This document shows positions 25,628 to 33,998 of a stretch of DNA of 64,000 nt, piece after piece (positions within the stretch are counted from its first letter, which is position 1; each line of letters starts with the position of its first letter). This stretch comes from Metabacillus litoralis. Its GTDB lineage: Bacteria; Bacillota; Bacilli; Bacillales; Bacillaceae. The notes under the pieces were generated by a model. It was given only the letters and a program-made list of their open reading frames with translations. It had not been told where the DNA came from and made no database searches. Made by a program: the position numbers and the translations under genes. The stretch lies in NCBI RefSeq assembly GCF_020524045.1, contig NZ_JAIVKL010000005.1:310001-374000 (forward strand), written 5' to 3'.

Positions 25628-26539
25628 CTACATATCAACTACTTCTTTAGGAAGTTTTTGTGGGGCACTCGGTATATTTTTCTTGGTCGTTTCAATTACA
25701 TCTGATGAAAATATAGTAATAACTAGACGACCACCTATAACCTTTGACCGAATAAGTAGTGGCTGATTATGTTGATTTTTAAATGTGAAATCTGGTCCAT
25801 ACCAACTAACAGTTGCATCCCGATTTGGAGGAACGTAAGGTACTTGTCGGCTGTGAGAATACCGTTCGATTATTTTTACTCCTGCACGGTCTACCGCATT
25901 AAAGAGAGTTGATGAAACCTGGCATATTCCTCCTCCAACTCCCTCTGACAATTCTCCTTTAACAATAATAGGGGCAGGTAAATACCCTTTTTCAACTGTT
26001 CGATTACCCACAACTGAATTAAATGAGAAAATCTCGCCTGGAAAAACAACATGATTATTTATTGCCTCTGAAGCTAATTGAATATTTTGAGAGCGTTGTT
26101 TGTTTCTACTATTAAAATAAGTAATATAATAGCTGATTTGTTTTGTTTTAATACTTGAAAGTAACTCACTATCAACCCGAGGATAAAGTGTTTGAATGGG
26201 GATGTTTATTGTCACAGAGCCATTAGAGAAAAAGGATTGATAAAATTTCATTTTGAATTTTTCTTGATTAAGTTTCGATCCTTTTTCTTCGCTAATTAAT
26301 TGATTTTGTTCATTTAAATATGCGTCAATTGGTGCTTTATAAACTTTTGAGTTTACATATTCAGTTAATTCGATTAATTTTTGTTTGTCTATTAAATAAT
26401 TTGCAATTGGGTGAAGTTGAAAATCACTACGGTTTACAGTTTTTATTTCTTCTCCCTCATGTGTAATCAGTATTTTCTCAGATAAGTTTACAGGTTGCAT
26501 AAATTGTAAGGAAAGAAATATTGAGAGGAAAAAATACAT
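25628..26539 (-). CDS. VanW family protein
   Basis: 303 residues with an N-terminal signal-like segment. The VanW domain covers about 125-270, with FPGEIFSFNSVVGNRTVEKG, then GGGICQVSSTLFNAVDRAG and the HSRQVPYVPPNRDATVSWYG block. VanW proteins occur in some vancomycin-resistance clusters and very widely in spore formers; their reaction is not settled. AGGAGAT lies 10 bases before the ATG. It is 18 bases downstream of the gene at 26558-27397, so both form an operon of exported proteins. Confidence 0.87.
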   Translation of the reverse strand: MYFFLSIFLSLQFMQPVNLSEKILITHEGEEIKTVNRSDFQLHPIANYLIDKQKLIELTEYVNSKVYKAPIDAYLNEQNQLISEEKGSKLNQEKFKMKFYQSFFSNGSVTINIPIQTLYPRVDSELLSSIKTKQISYYITYFNSRNKQRSQNIQLASEAINNHVVFPGEIFSFNSVVGNRTVEKGYLPAPIIVKGELSEGVGGGICQVSSTLFNAVDRAGVKIIERYSHSRQVPYVPPNRDATVSWYGPDFTFKNQHNQPLLIRSKVIGGRLVITIFSSDVIETTKKNIPSAPQKLPKEVVDM

Positions 26540-26557
26540 TGAATGTTCATCTCCTAG

Positions 26558-27397
26558 TTAATTATTATCGTTAATCACTTTAATCAAAGGATCTATATTT
26601 ACTTTCCAAGAAGAGATAGGAGAGGTTCTTATTATTGTAAAAGAAATATTTTCTTTAACTGCTTCTTTGTTTTTAAAATATATTTTAAGGTCGACTGGAA
26701 AGGTTGTTAGTAACTCATTTGATTTTTTTGTCGTTTTTATGGACCAAGACATTGTTTCTATTTTGTCGATAGATCGCAAAGCTTCATCTATTTTTTTATT
26801 ACTTAGAGCTACTTTTTTAGCTAATGATTTATCGTTATTTTTTATCGTTACTAAAAGTACATTTAATAACTGTTCTGCATCGAGTTCCTTTATATAATCT
26901 TCATACTTTCCAGCGGCTTTTAAAATCATCAGATGGTGTGATAAATCAGATTTTCCTGAGCGATGTGTGGTGCTTCCTGAGAAATGAATGCAAAAATGAC
27001 CCGGAAATCCATTGTTTATCGCACCTGCCCCATGTGGCATACCATGCATAGAAGCGGGAATTAACAGATTGTTTGTCACTATTAAAATGGCGCGGCGATG
27101 CCAACTCCAGTTGCCATTGTAGATATCTTTCATTATTTTAGTATCATTGCTTGTCAAAGGTTGAACATCTGCATGACGACTACCAGCTCTTCTTTGAACA
27201 GTGAAAGATTTCGCTGTCTCAATATCAATTACAGTAAATATAGATTTTTTCGGAATAATCTTATTTACTTCCTGCCAATCCTCTAAAGTAATTTCAAAAT
27301 CTAAACAATGCTTAGGGTTACTTTGTAGTGCATAAGTAAATCCGGCATTAAACATGAAGGTGAATAAGGTAACGAAAGTTAGTGAAAGGATTTTCAT
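26558..27397 (-). CDS. Exported protein of unknown function with conserved His/Cys motif
   Basis: 279 residues, starting with a signal peptide (ILSLTFVTLFTFMFNAGFTYA). The middle has RRAGSRHADVQPL (about 75-87), ASMHGMPHG (about 121), NNGFPGHFCIHFSGSTTHRS (about 133) and LSHHLMILKAAGKYEDYI. The GHFCIHF cysteine-histidine context recalls, at a distance, the HGCIR active site of L,D-transpeptidases, but the overall family is not one I can name. The start is uncertain between 27397 and 27415; no position has an ideal ribosome site. Its operon partner is VanW, which suggests cell-envelope work. Confidence 0.7.
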   Translation of the reverse strand: MKILSLTFVTLFTFMFNAGFTYALQSNPKHCLDFEITLEDWQEVNKIIPKKSIFTVIDIETAKSFTVQRRAGSRHADVQPLTSNDTKIMKDIYNGNWSWHRRAILIVTNNLLIPASMHGMPHGAGAINNGFPGHFCIHFSGSTTHRSGKSDLSHHLMILKAAGKYEDYIKELDAEQLLNVLLVTIKNNDKSLAKKVALSNKKIDEALRSIDKIETMSWSIKTTKKSNELLTTFPVDLKIYFKNKEAVKENISFTIIRTSPISSWKVNIDPLIKVINDNN

Positions 27398-27441
27398 GTA
27401 TATTTTCATCTCCATTTTTATCTTGAATCGGTATTTGATAA

Positions 27442-27602
27442 GAGCTCTTTTCTGACTACTTGTTGCTATGTAACCAAAATTTGGAGTAATAACGAGTTTT
27501 TCACTATAAGGGTACTAATTTATGAAGAAAAGATGCCACTTAACTTAATGCAGTGCTGATTGATTAGGCTATTTAATAGCAACAAAGTTTGCGAAAACAG
27601 CC
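27442..27602 (+). mobile_element. R4 MITE-like element, copy 2 with 7-bp target duplication
   Basis: 161 bp from GAGCTCTTTTCTGA to TTTGCGAAAACAGCC, flanked by perfect direct repeats TTGATAA at 27435-27441 and 27603-27609. It is colinear with the copy at 23020-23181 and shows about the same internal blocks. Confidence 0.88.
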
Positions 27603-27650
27603 TTGATAAAAGCCTTTTTCAAAAAAGACTCTTGATTGTAGGATGGATTA

Positions 27651-27790
27651 TAGCTTAATTTTGATTTTTAGCTCATTGTTGATTTAAAGGTTATTAAATA
27701 AGACTCTTGCGGGATTGCCTGTCAAAGAGCGGTATTTTTAGGTTCCCGGGAAAACGAATAGCTGAAACAGAAGTCAGAATCAACAACAAT
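27651..27790 (+). repeat. R1 repeat, degenerate copy
   Basis: TAGCTTAATTTTGATTTTTAG at the left, GACTCTTGCGGGATTGCCTG in the centre and GAATCAACAACAAT at the right follow the R1 order, with many changes. It lies 49 bases after R4 copy 2. Confidence 0.8.
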
Positions 27791-27922
27791 AGGAATACTT
27801 TCTAAAACTATTTTGTGGTGAATTGGACATTATAATAGATGTTAAATGCTGGTAGTTACAAAATGTACGTCTAAATATGTCAAAGAGAATGTTATTTATT
27901 TTGCTCAAAGTAGGTGTTGAAA

Positions 27923-28450
27923 ATGAATTATATCTATGGATTTATCTATATTTTTGCAGCTTGGAAATGGGGAGATTGGAGAAATTGGCGATTGTATTAT
28001 CCAACGATTTTATTTTTTGTGAACGGTGATTTATTATATCATTTTCTTCTATTTGATCATTTTCCATTATGGAGATTTAACCCTGTTTCTATAGATGAAA
28101 AAAACGGAATAACCAGTGTTCATATTTCTCTAATAATTATGATGATTAAATATCCTTGCACCATATTAATTTACTTAGGGAATTTTCCTAAAGGGAAGTT
28201 ATCAAAGCAGTTCCTTTATATTACGTTTTGGGTTATGATATACGCGACTAATGAAATCATTACACATCTTTTAGGCGGAATTAAACATTACAATGGTTGG
28301 AATGAATGGTGGTCTATTTCATTTGATGTTGTCATGTTTTCAGTATTGGCATTACACCACTATAAACCAGTAATATCTTGGATCTTGTCGTTCATTTATA
28401 TAATCGTACTTTGGAATCTATTTGATGTACCTTCAACAGTTTTTCGATAA
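27923..28450 (+). CDS. CBO0543-type membrane protein
   Basis: 175 residues, about five membrane segments. The pattern AAWKWGDWRNWRLYYPTILF at the N-terminus followed by NGDLLYHFLLFDHFPLW matches the CBO0543 family of Firmicutes integral membrane proteins as I know it. The ATG at 27923 is preferred because AGGTG at 27912-27916 is at proper distance; a GTG at 27914 overlaps that site. Function unknown. It is followed after 24 bases by the NUDIX gene. Confidence 0.65.
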   Translation: MNYIYGFIYIFAAWKWGDWRNWRLYYPTILFFVNGDLLYHFLLFDHFPLWRFNPVSIDEKNGITSVHISLIIMMIKYPCTILIYLGNFPKGKLSKQFLYITFWVMIYATNEIITHLLGGIKHYNGWNEWWSISFDVVMFSVLALHHYKPVISWILSFIYIIVLWNLFDVPSTVFR

Positions 28451-28474
28451 TAATATTTGTAAGGAGCTTAATTA

Positions 28475-29110
28475 ATGACAGAAGAAATACTAAAAATCTT
28501 TGATGAAGACGGCAATTATAAAGGAATGGAAACAAGACAGAAAGTTCATGAAAAAGGGTATTGGCATGAGACATTCCATTGTTGGTTGATAAGTGTCCAT
28601 AATGGAGATATTTATATATATTTCCAATTAAGGTGTGAGCAAAAAAAGGATTATCCTAACTTACTTGATATTACAGCTGCAGGTCATTTGCTTTCATGTG
28701 AAACTGTGGAAGATGGAGTGAGAGAGGTTAATGAGGAAATTGGAGTTGCTCTTGCATTTAGCGATCTCATTTCATTAGGTGTAATCAAAGAACGTTTGTA
28801 TGAAAAATGTCTAATTGATCATGAATTATGTCATGTGTTTTTATATGAAACAAAGCATTCATTTGAACATTTTTTCTTGCAAAAAGAAGAAGTTTCGGGA
28901 ATATACAGAGTGAGATTAGATGACTTTATTGAACTTTGGTTTGGTCAGCAAACGACTATACATAGTGAAGGATTTAAAGAAAATCCATTGGGAGAAAAAA
29001 TAACAGACGTTAAAGTGATTCATAAACAAAGTTTTGTACCGCACGAAGATCATTATCTTAAAAAAGTGGTTGAAAATATTCAAATCAAAATTGCTCAAAA
29101 AAATATATGA
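28475..29110 (+). CDS. NUDIX hydrolase
   Basis: 211 residues. The Nudix box is GHLLSCETVEDGVREVNEEIG (in two parts: GHLLSCE, then REVNEEIG, about 69-89), which binds metal and cleaves nucleoside-diphosphate-linked substrates. The N-terminus EEILKIFDEDGNYKGMETR and the HEKGYWHETFHCWLI block place it in the subgroup near isopentenyl-diphosphate isomerase-like NUDIX proteins (YfcD type). The real substrate cannot be told. RBS AAGGAG is 8 bases before the ATG. It may be cotranscribed with the membrane protein upstream. Confidence 0.88.
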   Translation: MTEEILKIFDEDGNYKGMETRQKVHEKGYWHETFHCWLISVHNGDIYIYFQLRCEQKKDYPNLLDITAAGHLLSCETVEDGVREVNEEIGVALAFSDLISLGVIKERLYEKCLIDHELCHVFLYETKHSFEHFFLQKEEVSGIYRVRLDDFIELWFGQQTTIHSEGFKENPLGEKITDVKVIHKQSFVPHEDHYLKKVVENIQIKIAQKNI

Positions 29111-29173
29111 TTAACATTTTTATCATTTGCTAAAATTAAATGCATCTAGATTATAAGATTAGGAGAATGTTTT

Positions 29174-30142
29174 ATGCTTGAAGCTTTAAATCGGCTATTA
29201 GAAAAAATGATGCCGGTTATCACACCAATAAGTGTGATACTTGGTATTTTATTAGCTGATCATCTCTTACCTTTCGCATATTTAATTCCTTTTATCTTTG
29301 CTTTTATGACGCTATCTGGAAGCTTAAGCTCAAATTTTCACTCATTAAAAGGAGCTCTACATAAGCCTTTCCCTTTTATTGTCATTTTATTGTTGTTACA
29401 TGTTATTATGCCACTTATTGCATGGTCTATTGGTCAAGTTGTTTTTGAAAATCATTTAACAGTCACAGGGTTGGTTTTAGCAACTGTTATTCCAACAGGA
29501 ATTACTAGCTTTATTTGGGTGAACATATATAAGGGAAGTATTGCTTTAGCTTTGTCTATCATATTAATAGATACAATTTTATCACCATTTGTTGTTCCGT
29601 ATACTTTATCTATTCTTGTTGGAAAGAATGTAGAAATAGATCCTTTTAGTATAATGTCTGGTTTATTGTTAATGGTTGTCATTCCCTCATTTATTGGAAT
29701 GTTTATTCATCATCTTACAAATGGAAAAAGCGTTATTGCGTCAAAAAAATTAGCACCTTTTTCTAAATTAGCTTTATCTTCTGTAGTCATGATAAACGGT
29801 GCGGTTGTAGCTCCATATATTAAAAAAGTTAATTTAGAGCTGTTATTCATCATCATTACTGTTTTTGGTTTGGCTTCTAGTGGTTATTTTTTGGCGTGGA
29901 TGTTTGGGTGTCTTTTCAAGAAAGATCGTGAAACAAAGATCGCGATGATGTTTACAGGGGGTATGAGGAATATTAGTGCAGGAGCAGTCATTGCTGTACA
30001 ATATTTTCCTCCAGCTGTAGCTGTTCCGGTTGTTATCGGGATGTTGTTTCAACAAGTGTTAGCTTCCATTTTTGGGTTGCTATTTAAGCGTTTTGACAAT
30101 GAATTACAGCTTTATGATCAGTCATATTCTGTGTCCAAATAA
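29174..30142 (+). CDS. Bile acid:sodium symporter family transporter
   Basis: 322 residues, about nine to ten membrane helices. The BASS-family pattern is visible in PTGITSFIWVNIYKGSIALA (about 110-130) and in the late segment GGMRNISAGAVIAVQYFPPA. Members carry organic anions with sodium. In bacteria substrates include pantoate-type and thiamine-precursor compounds; the gene lies just upstream of a TPP riboswitch but before it, so it is not controlled by it. RBS AGGAG precedes the ATG by 7 bases. Confidence 0.85.
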   Translation: MLEALNRLLEKMMPVITPISVILGILLADHLLPFAYLIPFIFAFMTLSGSLSSNFHSLKGALHKPFPFIVILLLLHVIMPLIAWSIGQVVFENHLTVTGLVLATVIPTGITSFIWVNIYKGSIALALSIILIDTILSPFVVPYTLSILVGKNVEIDPFSIMSGLLLMVVIPSFIGMFIHHLTNGKSVIASKKLAPFSKLALSSVVMINGAVVAPYIKKVNLELLFIIITVFGLASSGYFLAWMFGCLFKKDRETKIAMMFTGGMRNISAGAVIAVQYFPPAVAVPVVIGMLFQQVLASIFGLLFKRFDNELQLYDQSYSVSK

Positions 30143-30229
30143 CGTTGGAATTTAATAATCGATTGCTAAATATAGAATTATATGTTAAAAATAATGTAAT
30201 CTATTAACTAATGAAATACTGAATCTTTT

Positions 30230-30323
30230 CACCACTAGGGGAGCTTTCTTAAGCTGAGAGAGGCGTTTGAGCCTTGACCCTTATTACCTGATCTAGATAA
30301 TACTAGCGTAGGGAAGAGGTGTT
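30230..30323 (+). ncRNA. TPP riboswitch
   Basis: All conserved blocks of the thiamine pyrophosphate aptamer are present in order: CACTAGGGGAGC, CTGAGAGAGGC, GACCCTTATTACCTGATCT, AGATAATACTAGCGTAGGGA and AGAGGTG, which pairs with CACT at the start. It precedes the thi salvage operon, with a terminator hairpin downstream as expression platform. Confidence 0.97.
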
Positions 30324-30396
30324 TGACTATACATTTTATATAATAATCTCCGTTTGATTTATGTTTTAAGCGGATTGTTATACACATGTGCATTCA

Positions 30397-30426
30397 AACC
30401 ACTTCTTTCTGGAAGTGGTTTTTTAT
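30397..30426 (+). terminator. Riboswitch-linked intrinsic terminator
   Basis: AACCACTTC pairs with GAAGTGGTT around TTTCTG, followed by TTTTATTG. With TPP bound this terminator should form and stop transcription before ylmB. Confidence 0.85.
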
Positions 30427-30509
30427 TGTCTTTTTTAGAATGATGAAAAAAGATTAAAAGTAAGAATGTCTGATATTGGATGAATTAACCTACACCGAGG
30501 AGGAATTTT

Positions 30510-31790
30510 ATGGCACATCACATTGAGCATATTATTGATCAAATTGATGAAAGAAAAGATGAACTAATTGATTTGTTAAAAACATTAATTAAATATAAAA
30601 CACCAGCACCTCCTGCTAGAAATACAGGTGATGCTCAACAATTTGTTGCTGATTTTTTAAAGGAAAAAGGATTTTCTATTGATATGTGGGATGTTTATCA
30701 CAATGATCCTAATGTTGTAGGCGTACTTAAAGGAAAACAAGCTGATTTTTATAAAAGCTTGATTATTAATGGTCATATTGATGTTGCTGAAGTAAATGAA
30801 GGTGAGCAGTGGGAAGTAAATCCATTTACTCCAGTTGTAAAAGATGGAGCGATTGTAGGACGTGGTGCTGCAGATATGAAGGGTGGTCTAGCTGGTGCAT
30901 TGTTTGCGATCCAATTATTACATGAGGCAGGGATTGAACTACCAGGTGATTTGATTTTTCAATCTGTCATTGGAGAAGAAGTTGGGGAAGCAGGAACACT
31001 TGAATGTTGTAAGAGAGGGTATAAAGCAGATTTTGCCGTTGTTGTTGATACGAGTGATTTACATATTCAAGGTCAGGGTGGAGTGATAACTGGTTGGATT
31101 ACTGTTAAAAGTAATCAAACATACCATGACGCAACAAGAAGACAGATGATTCATGCTGGTGGAAATCTTTTTGCTGCAAGCGCAATCGAAAAAATGACAA
31201 AAATAATCCAAGGGTTACAGGATCTGGAACGTCATTGGTCAATTACAAAAAGTTATCCAGGCTATTTACCTGGGACAAATACAATTAATCCAGCTGTTAT
31301 TGAGGGTGGAAGACATGCAGCCTTTATTGCTGATGAATGCCGCTTGTGGATTACTGTGCATTATTATCCTGATGAGTCACATGAAGAAATTATCAAAGAA
31401 ATTGAAGAACATCTTTCTTATGTAGCAAAGTCTGACACGTGGCTTAGAGAAAATCCACCAACATTTGTTTGGGGTGGTCAATCAATGATTGTTGATAGAG
31501 GAGAAATTTTTCCTTCTTTAGAAGTTGATTCAGAACATACTGCTGTTAAAAAGTTAGCAGATGCTCATTTAACTGTGTTACATGAAAAAGCTAGTATAGA
31601 TGTATCACCAACTGTTACAGATGGTGGTTGGTTAGGGGAAGCTGGAATACCTACAGCTATCTATGGTCCAGGTAAGTTAGAGCATGCTCATGCTGTAAAT
31701 GAACAACTTTCTATTGATCAGCTTGTTGATTATACAAAGGTGATCATAAAGTTTATTTATAATTGGTGTCATACAAAGAAAGAAGAATAG
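30510..31790 (+). CDS. ylmB: Formylaminopyrimidine deformylase (YlmB; M20/ArgE-DapE family)
   Basis: 426 residues of the M20 metallohydrolase family. Metal-site motifs are INGHIDVAEVNEGEQW (about 87), RGAADMKGGLAG (about 117) and GEEVGEAGTLE (about 154); a dimerisation domain is in the middle and a last metal histidine sits at KLEHAHAVNE. In B. halodurans YlmB deformylates N-formyl-4-amino-5-aminomethyl-2-methylpyrimidine, a breakdown product of thiamine. Here it is the first gene after the TPP riboswitch and directly before tenA, which makes that role likely. RBS GAGGAGG. Confidence 0.9.
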   Translation: MAHHIEHIIDQIDERKDELIDLLKTLIKYKTPAPPARNTGDAQQFVADFLKEKGFSIDMWDVYHNDPNVVGVLKGKQADFYKSLIINGHIDVAEVNEGEQWEVNPFTPVVKDGAIVGRGAADMKGGLAGALFAIQLLHEAGIELPGDLIFQSVIGEEVGEAGTLECCKRGYKADFAVVVDTSDLHIQGQGGVITGWITVKSNQTYHDATRRQMIHAGGNLFAASAIEKMTKIIQGLQDLERHWSITKSYPGYLPGTNTINPAVIEGGRHAAFIADECRLWITVHYYPDESHEEIIKEIEEHLSYVAKSDTWLRENPPTFVWGGQSMIVDRGEIFPSLEVDSEHTAVKKLADAHLTVLHEKASIDVSPTVTDGGWLGEAGIPTAIYGPGKLEHAHAVNEQLSIDQLVDYTKVIIKFIYNWCHTKKEE

Positions 31791-31817
31791 ATGGAATGGT
31801 AAAGAGGAGGTAATTAA

Positions 31818-32492
31818 ATGAAATTTAGTAAAAGGCTTTATGAAAATGTTCTACCAATATGGGAAAAAAATCATGCTCATCCATTTGTACAAGGAATGGG
31901 GGATGGGACATTAGATAAAAATAAATTTCGTTTTTATATGATACAGGATTATTTATATTTAATTGAATATGCAAAAGTTTTTGCTTTAGGAGCTGTGAAG
32001 GCAACAGATCTTGCAACGATGGGGAAGTTTGCTTCATTACTAAATTCAACACTAAATGAAGAGATGGAGCTACACCGTCAGTATGCACAGAAATTTAATA
32101 TTACAACTGATGAACTTGAAGAAGCAAAGCCTTCCCCAACAACGTTAGCATACACTCATTACATGCTGCATGTAAGTCAAAATGGCACACTTGCAGATCT
32201 TGTCGCTGCACTACTTCCGTGTATGTGGAGTTACTGGGAAATAGGAAAGGATTTGGCTCAACGTGAAGGAGCAAAAGATCACGAATTTTACGGAGAATGG
32301 ATTAGTATGTATGCTTCAGAAGAATTTGGACAGCTTGCAAAATGGTGTATTGATTTAATGGATGAATTAACGAAAGAAAAGCCAGAAGTAGAGTTAGTTA
32401 AATTAGAGGAAATTTTCTTGAATACAACTCGATTTGAATATATGTTTTGGGATATTGCATATAACGAAACGATGTGGCCAACGGATGAGTAA
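31818..32492 (+). CDS. tenA: Aminopyrimidine aminohydrolase TenA (thiaminase II family)
   Basis: 224 residues, all-helical TenA family. The catalytic cysteine is in LLPCMWSYWEIG (about 135), with FYMIQDYLYL (about 38) and the C-terminal FEYMFWDIAYNETMWP supplying the active-site glutamate. The enzyme converts aminomethyl-pyrimidine to hydroxymethyl-pyrimidine (HMP) for reuse in thiamine synthesis, acting after YlmB. RBS AGAGGAGG. Its end overlaps the thiZ start by 8 bases. Confidence 0.95.
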   Translation: MKFSKRLYENVLPIWEKNHAHPFVQGMGDGTLDKNKFRFYMIQDYLYLIEYAKVFALGAVKATDLATMGKFASLLNSTLNEEMELHRQYAQKFNITTDELEEAKPSPTTLAYTHYMLHVSQNGTLADLVAALLPCMWSYWEIGKDLAQREGAKDHEFYGEWISMYASEEFGQLAKWCIDLMDELTKEKPEVELVKLEEIFLNTTRFEYMFWDIAYNETMWPTDE

Positions 32493-33249
32493 TACCGCTT
32501 TAGAATTTAAAAGTGTTACATTTCAGTATAATAATCATTCTTCTCCTATTGTTAAAGAGTTGAATTTTCATATAAATCAAGGTGAGTTTGTTTGCATTAT
32601 CGGCCCAAGTGGGTCAGGAAAAAGTACGTTATTTAAACTCATCACAGGGCTAGAGCAACCAAATACAGGTGAAATTCATCTGCAAAAAAAGTTCATTAAA
32701 AATCGACTAGGTGAAGTAGGCTATATGCCACAACAAGATTTGCTATTACCTTGGAGAACTATTATTGAGAATGCTGCACTTCCGTTGGAAATTAAAGGGA
32801 TAAAAAAACGTGAGGCATTTTATCAAGTTACTAATTTGCTTGATGAGTTTGGTTTGAAAGGCATTGAAGATTCTTTTCCGGGTGACTTATCAGGAGGTAT
32901 GAGACAACGTGTGTCTTTTTTACGTACAATTTTAAGTGGATCACAGATTCTCCTGTTAGACGAACCATTTAGCGCACTTGATGCGATTACGAAATTATCA
33001 CTTCAAGAATGGCTTTTAAAACTATGGCAAAAACGGAAAAATACGATTCTATTTATCACACATGATGTGAATGAAGCATTGTTTTTAGCCGATCGTATTT
33101 TTATTTTTAAGGAAACACCAGCAACTGATTTACAAGAGGTTTCGGTTCCATTAGGTAGACCTAGGGTACTTAAGGATTTAAATCAAACACATATGATTGA
33201 ACTAAAGGAAAAGCTATTAGAAGAGTTACGAGCGCAGGTGAAGCTATGA
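32485..33249 (+). CDS. thiZ: Thiamine-precursor ABC transporter ATPase ThiZ
   Basis: 254 residues, ABC ATPase. Walker A GPSGSGKST (about 41-49), signature LSGGMRQR (about 137), Walker B ILLLDEPFSALD (about 155), switch histidine in ITHDVNEAL. The family is the nitrate/taurine-type. The ATG at 32485 overlaps the tenA stop (ATGAGTAA). In B. halodurans ThiXYZ imports formylaminopyrimidine, and the genes here have the same partners. Confidence 0.9.
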   Translation: MSNTALEFKSVTFQYNNHSSPIVKELNFHINQGEFVCIIGPSGSGKSTLFKLITGLEQPNTGEIHLQKKFIKNRLGEVGYMPQQDLLLPWRTIIENAALPLEIKGIKKREAFYQVTNLLDEFGLKGIEDSFPGDLSGGMRQRVSFLRTILSGSQILLLDEPFSALDAITKLSLQEWLLKLWQKRKNTILFITHDVNEALFLADRIFIFKETPATDLQEVSVPLGRPRVLKDLNQTHMIELKEKLLEELRAQVKL

Positions 33250-33998
33250 TAATGATCAAAAAATACGGAGCATCAAGTTTACTTGTCTTCTGCCTATTAG
33301 TGATCTGGGAAATAGGGGCACGTGCTGTGAATTTAGGCTTTATTTTACCTACACCAACTGAAGTGTTGTTTAAACTTTGGGAATTAAAAGAGCCTTTATT
33401 ATTAGATCATTTACCTGCTACAACTCTTGTCATTATTATTGGGCTGTTAATCTCGATTGTATGTGGAGTAGGACTTGCAATTATGATGAGTGTTAGTAAA
33501 ACAATTGAAAAAACAATTTATCCGCTAATTATCTCATCTCAAACGATTCCAATTATCGCCCTCGCACCCATTTTTGTTTTGTGGTTTGGTTATTCCATAT
33601 GGAGTAAGGTGGTTGTAACAGTTTTGATCACTTTTTTTCCAATTACTGTGAATACATATGATGGATTACGTTCCACAAATAAGGAGTATAAAGATTTATT
33701 ATTAACGATGGGAGCGCGTAAAAAGGATATCTTTTTTAAATTGCAAGTTCCAGGGTGTATGCCACACTTTTTTTCAGGGTTAAAGGTAGCTGTTACACTC
33801 AGTGTGATAGGAGCAGCTATTGGTGAATGGATTGGTGCTCAGGCAGGCTTAGGTTATTTTAGTAGACGAATGATGACACAATTTGATGGTGCAGGTGTTT
33901 TTGCACCCATTGTTATTTTATCTGCTGTTGGAATTTTATTATTTGTGATTGTGGATGTATTTGAAAAAAGAATATTAAAATGGAGGAAAACAGAATGA
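33246..33998 (+). CDS. thiX: Thiamine-precursor ABC transporter permease ThiX
   Basis: 250 residues with about six membrane helices and the SsuC/TauC-type permease motif TMGARKKDIFFKLQVPGCMPHFFSGLK split around residue 157-183 (EAA-like loop contacting the ATPase). The start overlaps the thiZ stop by 4 bases; an ATG two codons on is a possible alternative. It pairs with ThiZ and ThiY. Confidence 0.9.
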   Translation: MIMIKKYGASSLLVFCLLVIWEIGARAVNLGFILPTPTEVLFKLWELKEPLLLDHLPATTLVIIIGLLISIVCGVGLAIMMSVSKTIEKTIYPLIISSQTIPIIALAPIFVLWFGYSIWSKVVVTVLITFFPITVNTYDGLRSTNKEYKDLLLTMGARKKDIFFKLQVPGCMPHFFSGLKVAVTLSVIGAAIGEWIGAQAGLGYFSRRMMTQFDGAGVFAPIVILSAVGILLFVIVDVFEKRILKWRKTE

